Part shown: piece by piece, positions 9,174 through 17,574 of the stretch
How positions within the stretch are numbered: position 1 is the first letter of the stretch
Layout of the letters: every line of letters starts with the position of its first letter
The notes under the pieces: generated by a model
Databases searched by the model: none
What the model was told of the DNA's origin: nothing
Seen by the model: only the letters and a program-made list of their open reading frames with translations
Made by a program: the position numbers and the translations under genes
Assembly: GCA_027490465.1 (NCBI GenBank)
Contig: JAIXXZ010000014.1
Coordinates: forward strand, 1-38,909
Length of the DNA stretch: 38,909 nt
Reading direction: 5' to 3'
DNA from: Oxalobacteraceae bacterium
GTDB taxonomy: Bacteria; Pseudomonadota; Gammaproteobacteria; Burkholderiales; Burkholderiaceae_D

Positions 9174-10250
9174 TCAGTCGCGCACTTCGCGTCGCACGCG
9201 CGGCGCCACGCCACACATCAGTTCATAACCAATGGTGCCCGCATGCGCGGCCACTTCATCAATAGGCAAACCCTCACCCCACAAGGTCACTTCGCTGCCC
9301 ACGTCCGCGTTTGGCACGGGCGAGAGATCAATATTGAGCATGTCCATCGATACACGACCAAGTATGCGCGTTCGCACACCATTGAGCAGAACGGGCGTAC
9401 CCGTTGATGCCAGCCGCGGATAGCCATCGGCATAGCCACACGCGACAATGCCAATACGCATGGGTCGATCGGCAATGAACAAGCTGCCATATCCCACGGA
9501 ATCACCGGCGCGCAGCGACTGGGTGGCTATTACACGGCTTTGCAGTGTCATCGCGGGCTGCAATCCCAGCGAGAGCGCGCTCTGAGCGCCCGGCGCGCCG
9601 CCATAAAGCATCACACCTGGCCTTATCCAGTCGCTTCGTACCTGGGGCTGCAACAAGGTAGCCGCAGAATTAGACAGACTGATCTCCGCATCCAAACCTG
9701 CGGTGGCGCGCTGAAAAGCCGCAATCTGTGCGGCCACATCCGGCATGGTGCCGTTCGAATCGGCATTCGCGAAATGCGTCATCAGCGACACCGAGCGCAC
9801 CGCAGGCAGCGATGCAAGACGCTGAAAGATGTCACTCACCTGCGATGGCATGAGGCCAAGACGGTTCATGCCCGTATTGATTTTCAGATGGACCGCCAGC
9901 GGCCGGGTAACAGGGGTGGCTTCCAGCATTCGGCACTGTTCGACGTGGTGAATAACGGGTTGCAAGTCGTATCTGACCAAATGTTCGATGTCGGCCACAT
10001 CGAACATACCCTGCATCATCATGATCGGCTTTTCCCAGCCTAGTTCGCGCAGTTGTGCAGCGCGATCGAACTCAACCAGCGAAAGGCCATCCGCGCCATC
10101 AAAGGCCTTCGTTGCATGCGCCAAACCGTGGCCATAGGCGTCCGCCTTGACCACGGCCCAGGTTCTGGCACCCGGAACGGCTTTTCGGGCGGCGGCGAGA
10201 TTGGCCTGCATCGCAGCGATATGCGTAATGGCGATGAGTGGTCTGGGCAT
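9174..10250 (-). CDS. alr: Alanine racemase
   Basis: 358 aa PLP enzyme interconverting L- and D-alanine for peptidoglycan. The catalytic lysine that binds PLP is Lys35 in WAVVKADAYGHG, and the second catalytic base, tyrosine, is in GDSVGYGSLF. The N-terminal domain is an alanine-racemase TIM barrel and the C-terminal domain a beta domain ending ELMCGVAPRVRREV. The start was set at the ATG giving MPRPLIAITH, because the 43 upstream in-frame residues do not resemble the family. A TAAAAT box on the minus strand at 10300-10305 lies about 50 nt upstream. First gene of the alr-radA operon, divergent from lplT. Confidence 0.96.
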   Translation of the reverse strand: MPRPLIAITHIAAMQANLAAARKAVPGARTWAVVKADAYGHGLAHATKAFDGADGLSLVEFDRAAQLRELGWEKPIMMMQGMFDVADIEHLVRYDLQPVIHHVEQCRMLEATPVTRPLAVHLKINTGMNRLGLMPSQVSDIFQRLASLPAVRSVSLMTHFANADSNGTMPDVAAQIAAFQRATAGLDAEISLSNSAATLLQPQVRSDWIRPGVMLYGGAPGAQSALSLGLQPAMTLQSRVIATQSLRAGDSVGYGSLFIADRPMRIGIVACGYADGYPRLASTGTPVLLNGVRTRILGRVSMDMLNIDLSPVPNADVGSEVTLWGEGLPIDEVAAHAGTIGYELMCGVAPRVRREVRD

Positions 10251-10299
10251 CGGCAGGGGAATTCGGAGAAAAGAAAGCAAGTTGAATGAAATCAGCCTC

Positions 10300-10305
10300 A
10301 TTTTA
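10300..10305 (-). promoter_or_regulatory. Candidate -10 box for alr-radA
   Basis: CCGGTAAAATGAG on the minus strand contains TAAAAT about 50 nt before the alr start. The same GGTAAAAT context precedes tsaB and the thioredoxin gene in this window. The -35 element is not obvious. Confidence 0.45.
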
Positions 10306-10369
10306 CCGGACGCGCGTGCCACCGCGACCAGCGCCGAGCCCGCGACCGGGTCGAAAAAGGCTTTCGTGG

Positions 10370-10375
10370 TATAAA
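10370..10375 (+). promoter_or_regulatory. Candidate -10 box for lplT
   Basis: TATAAA in the context GTGGTATAAAGC lies about 50 nt upstream of the lplT ATG on the plus strand. No convincing -35 is seen at 16-18 nt. Placement between divergent alr and lplT is consistent. Confidence 0.35.
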
Positions 10376-10426
10376 GCAAGCCGCCGTCGCACTCCTCACA
10401 AGCCTACCAATCACTGTTTCTCCCGA

Positions 10427-11695
10427 ATGAACCGCGGCTTCTACACCATCATGGCAGCGCAGTTTTTTTCTTCGCTTGCCGACAACGCGTTGCTCATCGT
10501 CGCCATCTCGGTGCTGGTGTCGCTTCAGGCGCCGGAATGGATGACGCCGATGCTGAAGCTGTTCTTCGTGATGTCTTATGTCATTCTGGCGCCGTTCGTA
10601 GGCGCATTCGCCGATGCCTTTCCCAAAGGCCGCGTCATGTTCATTACCAATTTGGTGAAGATCACGGGCTGCCTGATGATGTTTTTCAGCGTGCATCCGC
10701 TGCTGGCCTATGCCGTGGTAGGTTTTGGCGCTGCTGCTTATTCACCCGCAAAATACGGCATCCTCACCGAACTGCTGCCAGCGGAAAAACTGGTGGCGGC
10801 CAATGGCTGGATCGAAGGTCTTACGGTGCTTTCCATTATCTTCGGTACCGTCTTGGGCGGGCTATTGGTCAGCGAGCGATTTGCTCAGGCGCTGGCTTTC
10901 CTGCTCCCTTTCAATCATCTGCAACTCAGCCTCTCGCTTGAATTCGCGCTGGGTGTGGTCATGTGCGCTTATTTTCTGGCTGCGGTCTTCAATCTGAAGA
11001 TTCCGGACACCGGCGCGCGCTACGCGGCGCAACAGCGCAATCCCATCAAACTGGTCGTCGAGTTTGCGCATTGTTTCAACACGCTCTGGCGCGATCGGCT
11101 CGGACAGATTTCACTCGCCGTGACCTCCTTGTTCTGGGGTGCAGGTGCGACACTGCAATTCATCGTCCTGAAATGGGCCGAGAAAGCACTCAACCTGCCG
11201 CTGGCCAAAGCCGCAATACTGCAAGGTGTGGTGGCCTTCGGCGTCGCCTTCGGCGCCATGGCCGCTGCCAAGCGTGTACCGCTGAAAAAATCGCTCACTG
11301 TCATGCCCATGGGTTTCCTGATGGGCCTGATCGTCACCATCATGGTATTCGTGCATTCGACCACACTGGCCTATCCGCTGCTGGTACTGATCGGTGCCCT
11401 ATCGGGCTATTTTGTGGTGCCAATGAATGCCCTGCTCCAGCATCGCGGACATGTGCTGATGAGCGCCGGTCATTCGATCGCGGTGCAAAACTTCAGCGAA
11501 AACGGATCCATTCTCTTGATGCTCGGGCTCTACGCATTACTGGTCAAATTTGACCTGAGCGTCAATATCGTGATCGTGCTGTTTGGACTGTTTGTTGCCG
11601 GTGTGATGTGGATGGTCATGAAAAAACATGCAGCCAATCAGCGCGAATATGATTCCATGCATCTGATCGGTGAGGAAAAACACGTCGGTACCTAG
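10427..11695 (+). CDS. lplT: Lysophospholipid transporter LplT
   Basis: 422 aa major facilitator family protein with about 12 hydrophobic segments. LplT flips lysophospholipids across the inner membrane for re-acylation. The family opening MNRGFYTIMAAQFFSSLADNALL is present, so the start was set there and not at an upstream in-frame ATG whose residues look non-coding. Other family signatures are AYSPAKYGILTELLP and FVVPMNALLQHRG. In many bacteria LplT is fused to or next to an acyltransferase (Aas); none is present here. The TAG stop at 11693-11695 falls on the edge of repeat copy B, so the C-terminal end may have been reshaped by that element. Confidence 0.93.
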   Translation: MNRGFYTIMAAQFFSSLADNALLIVAISVLVSLQAPEWMTPMLKLFFVMSYVILAPFVGAFADAFPKGRVMFITNLVKITGCLMMFFSVHPLLAYAVVGFGAAAYSPAKYGILTELLPAEKLVAANGWIEGLTVLSIIFGTVLGGLLVSERFAQALAFLLPFNHLQLSLSLEFALGVVMCAYFLAAVFNLKIPDTGARYAAQQRNPIKLVVEFAHCFNTLWRDRLGQISLAVTSLFWGAGATLQFIVLKWAEKALNLPLAKAAILQGVVAFGVAFGAMAAAKRVPLKKSLTVMPMGFLMGLIVTIMVFVHSTTLAYPLLVLIGALSGYFVVPMNALLQHRGHVLMSAGHSIAVQNFSENGSILLMLGLYALLVKFDLSVNIVIVLFGLFVAGVMWMVMKKHAANQREYDSMHLIGEEKHVGT

Positions 11696-11828
11696 GGATG
11701 TGCTGAACAAAGCCACTTTTTATGGTGAGCGAGTGCAGCTGTGCGACGCGGGGATCAGCAAGATCAAGGGCTTGGCGCCACTGCCCCTGCCACAAAAGTT
11801 TCCGGGTTTGTTTAATCAGCCCGTCCCT
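11694..11828. repeat. Dispersed ~135 bp repeat with inverted ends, copy B
   Basis: Inverted relative to copy A (7651-7785), ungapped and about 80% identical by hand count. In its own forward sense (minus strand) it begins AGGGACGGGCTGATTAAACA and ends TTTGTTCAGCACATCCCT, so its ends are imperfect inverted repeats. It occupies the convergent junction between lplT (plus) and the DUF1853 gene (minus). The lplT TAG overlaps its left edge, and the last codons and TAA stop of the DUF1853 gene lie inside its right end. Confidence 0.85.
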
Positions 11829-12807
11829 GGAGGGGCGGCGCCGTCAGGCCGCGCAGCTTTTTATCCGCCTTGCCTTGCCAGTCGTCCGGCACAATAAAGC
11901 CCCGATCGCACTCCAGCCAGACATCCTCATCGCGCATCAGGCTGGCCACCATCACAGGCATGGGGTCTGCCTGAAATTGCGTCCGTAATTGTTCTTGAAG
12001 CTGCGAGCGACTTACGAGCTCTTCATCTTTCATGCGCGCCGGAGCGAGCCAGGCCAGTCGCGGCAAAACGGCACAGCTTTCACTGAGATGCGTGTCGATT
12101 TCCCCCAGAGTGCACCACCAACCACGACAATGATTTTTTTCAATGCCCAGCCTCTGTGAAGGAATCTCTTCGCCGCGACGATAAAACAGCCAGCCACGCA
12201 ATAAGGCCTGTGCCTGATCAATGGGTCTGGGCAGCAAGGCTTGTGCCGCGGGATGCTGACCCAGCGACAACTGCCTGTCGAGAATCTTGCGCATTTTTGC
12301 ACCCAGCGTATCTGCCAGATTCGGGCCGACAAAATAATCAGCCGTCTGCACACTGGCCCAGGCCGGGTCGCTGGAACACAATAAATAAAATTTCGTCGCA
12401 AACTCCCAGTGCAACAAGTTCGCACCATCAGACAACAGGAAATCAAACTCGCCCACCGTCTCTTCCTTGCCCGCACGGACCTGCATGCCATGTGCAACCA
12501 ATTGTTGTTGGTGCGAGAAATAGCAGGCCAGCAGCTTCTCGGCATAACGCCCAAGGCGCGTAAAAGGATTCAGTTCCAGAGATGCGCTGAGTAATTCAGG
12601 TTCGTGATCCAAGGCCATGAGCCAGTCGCGGGCAAGATCAGCAGCATGCGCGGGCAGCCGGGCGATTTTGCCCTCCCACCGCGGTGATTCGGCGTCAAGC
12701 AAATCGGGCGCATCCAGCAACCAGGCCAGCGCGCGCACATGTGGATCACGCAAGCAATGCCAGCGCGCATGAAACTGCTGCTGAAACGTGGACGCTTCAG
12801 CGCCCAT
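11812..12807 (-). CDS. DUF1853 family protein
   Basis: 331 aa protein with no known reaction. The features fit the DUF1853 family: the central stretch GEFDFLLSDGANLLHWEFATKFYL, then FVGPNLADTLGAKMRKIL and the tail RGWWCTLGEI. The D...E...K spacing in FDFLL/HWEFATKF is reminiscent of PD-(D/E)xK nuclease-like cores; that is inference and not established by the sequence alone. No signal peptide or membrane helix is seen, so it is probably cytosolic. It overlaps the 3' end of the udg gene by 11 nt and is last in the tsaB-rimI-udg run. Its last residues (about GRAD) and TAA stop are encoded by the dispersed repeat copy B, so the native C-terminus may have been altered. Confidence 0.8.
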   Translation of the reverse strand: MGAEASTFQQQFHARWHCLRDPHVRALAWLLDAPDLLDAESPRWEGKIARLPAHAADLARDWLMALDHEPELLSASLELNPFTRLGRYAEKLLACYFSHQQQLVAHGMQVRAGKEETVGEFDFLLSDGANLLHWEFATKFYLLCSSDPAWASVQTADYFVGPNLADTLGAKMRKILDRQLSLGQHPAAQALLPRPIDQAQALLRGWLFYRRGEEIPSQRLGIEKNHCRGWWCTLGEIDTHLSESCAVLPRLAWLAPARMKDEELVSRSQLQEQLRTQFQADPMPVMVASLMRDEDVWLECDRGFIVPDDWQGKADKKLRGLTAPPLQGRAD

Positions 12808-13534
12808 TCAAAAGGCTCTTCGCGAGACAGAGATCTCGCCAGCTCTTGGCCTTGTCGGCTGGCTGGCGCAACAGATAGGCTGGGTGATAAGTCACGATCA
12901 AAGGCAAGTCTGCGTAGTGATGAATTTTGTCGCGCAGACTGGCCAGCGATGTGTCGGCTGGCAAACCCAGCAGTGAGACGGCCGCAGTTTTACCGAGCGC
13001 CACGATCACATCCGGTCGAATCAAGTCGACTTGTCGCGCCAGATAAGGCATGCAGGCGGCGACTTCATCGGCTGTCGGAGGACGATCGCGTCCATCAGCA
13101 CCGACAGGACGACATTTGACGATATTGGCGATATAGGTATTGGCACCCCGAGCGAGCGCCAGTGCGCGAAGCATATTGTCCAGCAGCTTGCCGGCCGGCC
13201 CGACAAAGGGCTCGCCCTGAGAATCTTCCTGACGGCCCGGCCCCTCACCCACAAACAGCCAGCGTGCTTTGCGGTCACCTACACCGGGCACCGCATGGGT
13301 TCTGCCCTGACACAAACCGCAGCGACCACATCCACGAATATTTTCTTCGAGCATCGCCCAATCCATGCTCATCACGCTCGCTGCATACGCTGCTTCTTCG
13401 GGAGATTCGCTCGCTGGCAGCGCGATGGCAGCGGAACCGCCGCCCGACTCGCCTGAGCTCTGCCCACGCCGCTGCCATACGGGCCCGAGACCCATCTGCT
13501 GCAACTTGCGAACTTTGTCAGGATCCATCTGCAT
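12797..13534 (-). CDS. Uracil-DNA glycosylase, iron-sulfur family 4 type
   Basis: 245 aa. Removes uracil from DNA in base-excision repair. Motif A reads GEGPGRQEDSQGEPFVGPAG (about residues 97-115), the family 4 form, and the DNA-interacting motif TYHPAYLLRQP lies near the C-terminus. Four cysteines suited to a 4Fe-4S cluster are Cys69, Cys72, Cys141 (KCRP) and Cys161 (AACMPYL). An N-terminal extension of about 60 low-complexity residues rich in Gly, Ser and Ala precedes the catalytic domain, as in many proteobacterial members. ATG 13534 was chosen; Met3 is an alternative. It sits 3 nt after rimI and overlaps the next gene, so it belongs to the same operon. Confidence 0.92.
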   Translation of the reverse strand: MQMDPDKVRKLQQMGLGPVWQRRGQSSGESGGGSAAIALPASESPEEAAYAASVMSMDWAMLEENIRGCGRCGLCQGRTHAVPGVGDRKARWLFVGEGPGRQEDSQGEPFVGPAGKLLDNMLRALALARGANTYIANIVKCRPVGADGRDRPPTADEVAACMPYLARQVDLIRPDVIVALGKTAAVSLLGLPADTSLASLRDKIHHYADLPLIVTYHPAYLLRQPADKAKSWRDLCLAKSLLNGR

Positions 13535-13537
13535 GGT

Positions 13538-14020
13538 TCAAAGCATCTTTCGCATCACGATGGCATCTTCGCGTCCCGCGCCGGCTGCCGGATAATAATT
13601 TTTACGCTGACCAATTTGTACAAAGCCCAGATGGTGGTAAACCATCAAGGCGTGATTATTCGACGGACGCACTTCCAGCAGCACCGCATGCATGCCAGCG
13701 TCGCGTGCCAATGCGATCAATTGGTCGAGCAGCTTGCGCCCGAGACCCTGACCCTGTCTATCAGGACGTACCGTGATGTTCAGCAGATGCACTTCTTCGA
13801 CCACGTACATCATTAAAAAATAACCGAGCAAAAGGCCATCCTCATCGCGCAACACCCAGGCCTCATAACCACTATCCAGTGAGTCAAGGAAGTTACCGCG
13901 CGTCCAGGGAAACGGGTAGGCATTCTGTTCGACGGCAATGACATCTTCAATATCCGTCACGTTCATTTTGGAAAAGCAGAGTTTCTGCCATTCCTTGTCC
14001 TGCTTCAGCACGGAGTTCAT
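13538..14020 (-). CDS. rimI: Ribosomal protein S18 alanine N-acetyltransferase RimI
   Basis: 160 aa GNAT-fold acetyltransferase. RimI acetylates the N-terminal alanine of ribosomal protein S18 with acetyl-CoA. The acetyl-CoA pyrophosphate loop is visible as VRPDRQGQGLGRKLL (about residues 83-97), followed by LEVRPSNNHALMVYHHLGF, which is the RimI signature. It has about 15 extra N-terminal residues compared with the shortest homologues; the next Met is at position 19. The start overlaps tsaB by 4 nt (ATGA), a pairing of tsaB and rimI seen widely in bacteria. Confidence 0.93.
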   Translation of the reverse strand: MNSVLKQDKEWQKLCFSKMNVTDIEDVIAVEQNAYPFPWTRGNFLDSLDSGYEAWVLRDEDGLLLGYFLMMYVVEEVHLLNITVRPDRQGQGLGRKLLDQLIALARDAGMHAVLLEVRPSNNHALMVYHHLGFVQIGQRKNYYPAAGAGREDAIVMRKML

Positions 14021-14721
14021 GCACCTGCTCCACGCGCTGCCGTGCGCTCCGCCGTCGTGAGTGCGACCTTGTTTCTCAGGTAGAGGGGTTGCGCTTCACG
14101 CGCATGCACGCCCTGGCCTTGTTGCACAAACTCGCGCCCCAGCGATGCGATTTGCGATGCATGCGGCATTAGCTCGGGCCAGCGGCGCACAGAATGCAGC
14201 GCAGTGAAACGATCTGCGTAGGCTGCCAGACCATTGCCCGCCGCACTGCTCGCCTCCTGAGCGATGACGTGTTCCGGCGCTGAAAGACAAGGTTCGCTGA
14301 CGATCTGCCATCGCTCATCGAAGCGATACTGCGCCCAGTACACCTCGCCCATGCGCGCATCCAACACTGCCATGATGTTGTCGCCGGCCCCTTGATTGCG
14401 AGCGGCGTCGGCCATGGCCAGCAAAGTGACAACCGGCACCACCGGCAGGTTTGCGCCAAAGGCCAGCCCCTGCGCCAGCCCGCAAGCGGTTCGAACCCCG
14501 GTGAATGATCCAGGCCCCGAGCCGAACGCCAATGCATCGCATTGTTCGAGCGCCATACCCTGCTCGCGCAGCACCTCTTGCAACAGGCCCAGGACCGTCA
14601 TGGAATGTGTTTGTGCACCTGAAGATTCGCGCGACGAGAGCCGATCGCCGCAAAGCAATGCGACAGACGCCAGTTCAGTCGAAGTTTCTATTGCTACGAT
14701 GGTGGGCAAGGATACGGACAT
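14017..14721 (-). CDS. tsaB: tRNA threonylcarbamoyladenosine biosynthesis protein TsaB
   Basis: 234 aa ASKHA-fold protein, partner of TsaD in making t6A at position 37 of ANN-decoding tRNAs. The N-terminal IVAIETSTELASVALL and the motif FGSGPGSFTGVRTACGLAQGLAFG are diagnostic. The start ATGTCC at 14719-14721 lies only 6 nt from a TAAAAT box, so the transcript may be leaderless. First gene in the minus-strand run tsaB-rimI-udg-DUF1853, all overlapping or within 3 nt. Confidence 0.95.
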   Translation of the reverse strand: MSVSLPTIVAIETSTELASVALLCGDRLSSRESSGAQTHSMTVLGLLQEVLREQGMALEQCDALAFGSGPGSFTGVRTACGLAQGLAFGANLPVVPVVTLLAMADAARNQGAGDNIMAVLDARMGEVYWAQYRFDERWQIVSEPCLSAPEHVIAQEASSAAGNGLAAYADRFTALHSVRRWPELMPHASQIASLGREFVQQGQGVHAREAQPLYLRNKVALTTAERTAARGAGA

Positions 14722-14810
14722 AGGCGCATTTTACCGTGCGCGCCGTCTCTGGCCTCACAAGACGAACTCGTGAGCGTATTCCTGCCCTACGGTAAAATCC
14801 CGGCATGTCC
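14716..14810. promoter_or_regulatory. Mirrored divergent promoter pair between tsaB and a thioredoxin gene
   Basis: The left arm GGACAT-6 nt-ATTTTACCG (14716-14736) and the right arm CGGTAAAAT-6 nt-ATGTCC (14790-14810) are inverted copies with the same spacing. Each arm places a TAAAAT -10 box exactly 6 nt before its ATG, which would put the transcription start at or next to the A of the start codon. Neither side has a recognisable ribosome binding site. This fits leaderless divergent transcripts of tsaB (minus) and the thioredoxin gene (plus). Confidence 0.55.
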
Positions 14811-15233
14811 AGTTTGTTTTTAGTCCGCGAAAATTTCTCCGTGCTGTCCGAGGCCTTGGCATCGGGCAAATGGGTAATCGCTTGTCTGTGCGCCGGCTGG
14901 TGCGATGTGTGCAAACAGTATCGCGCCGGTTTCGATGCACTGGCGCCCCAGTATCCCGAGCACCAGTTCGTCTGGATAGATATTGAAGATCAGTCCGATC
15001 TGATCGGCGACCTTGATGTGGAAAATTTCCCGACCATTCTCATGCAGCGTGGCGACACGGTAGCCTTCTACGGCACCATGATGCCTGAACCAAGACAGGT
15101 GGCGCGGCTGCTCGAAGCCCAGCTCGAGCGCAGTGAAGAAGAGCTCAGCCGTGAAGCCAGCAGTAGTCCGCAGCGCCATCAATGGCAGACCGAATGCAAT
15201 CTGCGCTTGCGTCTCGATGAATTCAGTTCATGA
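14805..15233 (+). CDS. Thioredoxin-family protein
   Basis: 142 aa with a thioredoxin fold. The redox motif is CDVC (Cys33 and Cys36) in AGWCDVCKQY, a variant of the usual CGPC, followed by the conserved cis-proline region NFPTILM (about residues 73-79). A variable charged tail of about 40 residues follows and has no clear domain. No signal peptide is seen, so it is probably cytoplasmic. Partner and target are unknown. Divergent from tsaB; it ends 6 nt from the convergent molybdenum hydroxylase gene. The start has a -10 box 6 nt upstream and no ribosome site. Confidence 0.82.
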   Translation: MSSLFLVRENFSVLSEALASGKWVIACLCAGWCDVCKQYRAGFDALAPQYPEHQFVWIDIEDQSDLIGDLDVENFPTILMQRGDTVAFYGTMMPEPRQVARLLEAQLERSEEELSREASSSPQRHQWQTECNLRLRLDEFSS

Positions 15234-15239
15234 AGCCGC

Positions 15240-17504
15240 TCAGCCCAGCCTGAGAGGCAAACTACGCAAGCGCTGACCTGTCAGTTTGAATATGGCATTG
15301 GCCACCGCCGGTGCTACAGGAGGCGTTCCAGGCTCGCCAGCGCCTTCGGGCTCTTCCTCACTTCGCATGATCTCCACGTCAATCTGTGGCATCTCGCGCA
15401 GGCGCAGCATAGGATAATCATGAAAATTTCGCTGCACCACGCGACCATCGCGAATCTGAATTTCACCATGCAGCGCAGCCGATAAACCGTAGGCAATTGC
15501 GGACTCAATTTGCTGCGTTACACCCAGCGGGTTGACCACACGGCCGCAATCAATCGCGCAGCTGATGCGATGCACTTGTATGCGCCCATCTGTGACCGAT
15601 ACCTCAGCCACTTGCGCGACGATGCTGCCGAAAGATTGATGCAAGGCGATACCCTGCTCGCGACCCTCGGCAGGTTTACCTGCTTTGGCCACTGCCGCCT
15701 CCAGCACGGCGAGATGACGGGGATGCTCGTGCAGCATCTGCCGCCGGAAAGTCACCGGATCCTGTCCCGCCGCCAGCGCCAGCTCGTCTATAAAACTCTC
15801 TTTGAAAAACGCATTGTGCGAATGACCCACCGAACGCCAGCTCCCCAGCGCGACTGGCGCATCTACCTTGACATGCGAGGCACGCTGACTCGGAATTTCA
15901 TAGCAGTGATCATGCAGACCTTCGACCGTGGTCTTGTCGGGTCCCATCTGCGGCAACCCAAAGGCCCGCGCCAGCATTTGCTGCACCGGCGCGCCCGATG
16001 CTGAATGGCTTTCCCAATGCAGGACACGACCCGAAGCATCCAGCGCCGCACTCAGCCTGGCTACTGCTGCAGGACGATAAAAATCATGGGCCATATCATC
16101 TTCGCGAGACCAGACCAGCCGCACCGGTGCACCCTTTGCGGCCCGTGCCAGCAGCGCAGCTTGTACCACCATATCCGTCTCCAGCCGCCGACCAAAACCG
16201 CCGCCCAAATACGTCATATGCAAAGTCACCTGATCTTGGCTCAAGCCAAGCGCACGGGCCGCTGCACTGACCGCGATCGAAGGCACTTGGGTCGGCACCC
16301 ACAGCGACAGCTGGTTGCCGATCAGCTGCGCCGTACAGTTGATCGGCTCCATGGCCGCATGCGCGAGCAGCGGCGCGCGATACTCTGCGGTGATTTTTTT
16401 TGCCGACGATGGTGCCTCACCAATGCCCTGACTGAAATAGGTGAATCCGGATTCCTGATCCAGACGATCTCTAAGCTGGGTGAATAACAAGGCATCCGAT
16501 AACTGTGCATTGGCACCGTTATCCCAAACTATCGGCAAACGGATCAACGCCTTGTGAGCCAGCCACCAGCTTTTGGCCAGTACTGCAACGGCCTCAGGTG
16601 CACCGGACCGATCAGCGGGTAGTGCAACAACATCCATCACACCAGGCATCTTGCTGACCTTTGCGGAATCAAACGAGGTCAGCGAGCCGCCAGACACCGG
16701 ACACATCGCGATGGCAGCGTGTATCAGACCCGGCAGACGGATATCCATGCCGAACTGCGCGCGACCATTGATCTTGTCGGCCACATCCAGACGCGGTGTG
16801 GCTTGGCCAATCAGTCTGAAATCTTTCGGCGCTTTGAGTGCAAACGGCACATCATCCATTCGGGCCGCATCAGCTGCCAGAGCGCCATATCCCAACTTGC
16901 GACCATCTCGGTGAACCACAAAACCAGCCTCGGTGATGCACTCTTCTTGAGACACTTTCCATCGCAAGGCAGCCGCAGCCAGCAAGCGCGCACGCGCGGC
17001 TGCACCTGCTTCTCGCATGGGTAACCAGCTGTCTTTGACACTCGACGATCCGCCCGTCGCCATGACACCCAACTCACGCTCGGTCTTGCGTGCCAGCCAC
17101 TGCGCAACACGCTTGATCGCCCCGCGATCATCAGGATGAAAAGGCAAGCCATCAGCCATCATGCTGGTGTCACCGTAGATTTTGTCGATGGGCGCCTGCA
17201 GTAAACGGACCGCGCTCATCGGCACATCCAGCTCTTCGGCCACCAGCATCGGCAAAGCTGTTGTCACCCCCTGGCCCATTTCGCTTTTGGCGACCACTAC
17301 ACCGATGCTACCGTCGGTGCTTATCGTGACCCAGCCATTGAGGGCATTGCTACCCTCTTTTGGGTTCAGCGCCGCACGGCCATGCAAGCGCTGTCTCGTT
17401 GGCATCAGACCCCAGCCGACCACCAACGCGCCGGTCAGTCCCAGTCCACCCAGAATGAAATGTCGTCGCGACAAGCCTGTTTTCGATGCAGAGTTTTGTG
17501 ACAA
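15240..17504 (-). CDS. Tat-exported molybdenum hydroxylase large subunit (xanthine dehydrogenase family)
   Basis: 754 aa molybdopterin-binding subunit of the aldehyde oxidase/isoquinoline 1-oxidoreductase beta type. The N-terminus carries a twin-arginine signal ([20 protein letters not shown], Arg13-Arg14), so the folded enzyme would be exported to the periplasm. Molybdenum-cofactor segments include [35 protein letters not shown] and, near the C-terminus, [17 protein letters not shown], where the glutamate is the likely catalytic base. These enzymes normally pair with a small [2Fe-2S] subunit; none is adjacent. The substrate cannot be told from sequence. It stands alone and convergent to the thioredoxin gene, and is divergent from marC. 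Confidence 0.85.
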   Translation of the reverse strand: MSQNSASKTGLSRRHFILGGLGLTGALVVGWGLMPTRQRLHGRAALNPKEGSNALNGWVTISTDGSIGVVVAKSEMGQGVTTALPMLVAEELDVPMSAVRLLQAPIDKIYGDTSMMADGLPFHPDDRGAIKRVAQWLARKTERELGVMATGGSSSVKDSWLPMREAGAAARARLLAAAALRWKVSQEECITEAGFVVHRDGRKLGYGALAADAARMDDVPFALKAPKDFRLIGQATPRLDVADKINGRAQFGMDIRLPGLIHAAIAMCPVSGGSLTSFDSAKVSKMPGVMDVVALPADRSGAPEAVAVLAKSWWLAHKALIRLPIVWDNGANAQLSDALLFTQLRDRLDQESGFTYFSQGIGEAPSSAKKITAEYRAPLLAHAAMEPINCTAQLIGNQLSLWVPTQVPSIAVSAAARALGLSQDQVTLHMTYLGGGFGRRLETDMVVQAALLARAAKGAPVRLVWSREDDMAHDFYRPAAVARLSAALDASGRVLHWESHSASGAPVQQMLARAFGLPQMGPDKTTVEGLHDHCYEIPSQRASHVKVDAPVALGSWRSVGHSHNAFFKESFIDELALAAGQDPVTFRRQMLHEHPRHLAVLEAAVAKAGKPAEGREQGIALHQSFGSIVAQVAEVSVTDGRIQVHRISCAIDCGRVVNPLGVTQQIESAIAYGLSAALHGEIQIRDGRVVQRNFHDYPMLRLREMPQIDVEIMRSEEEPEGAGEPGTPPVAPAVANAIFKLTGQRLRSLPLRLG

Positions 17505-17574
17505 GTTGAGTCTCCTGCGCAGTCATTGGGCGTATGCTGGTTTGCCATGCCCGATCGAGAAAGTGACAGTGTAA

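Noticed and set aside
11694-11828. Coding potential in the 135 bp repeat (similar peptide in both copies: TFYGExxQLCDAxIxKIK)
   Set aside because: Differences between the copies fall about equally on all three codon positions, and copy A has an in-frame TAG, so the peptide similarity only reflects DNA similarity.
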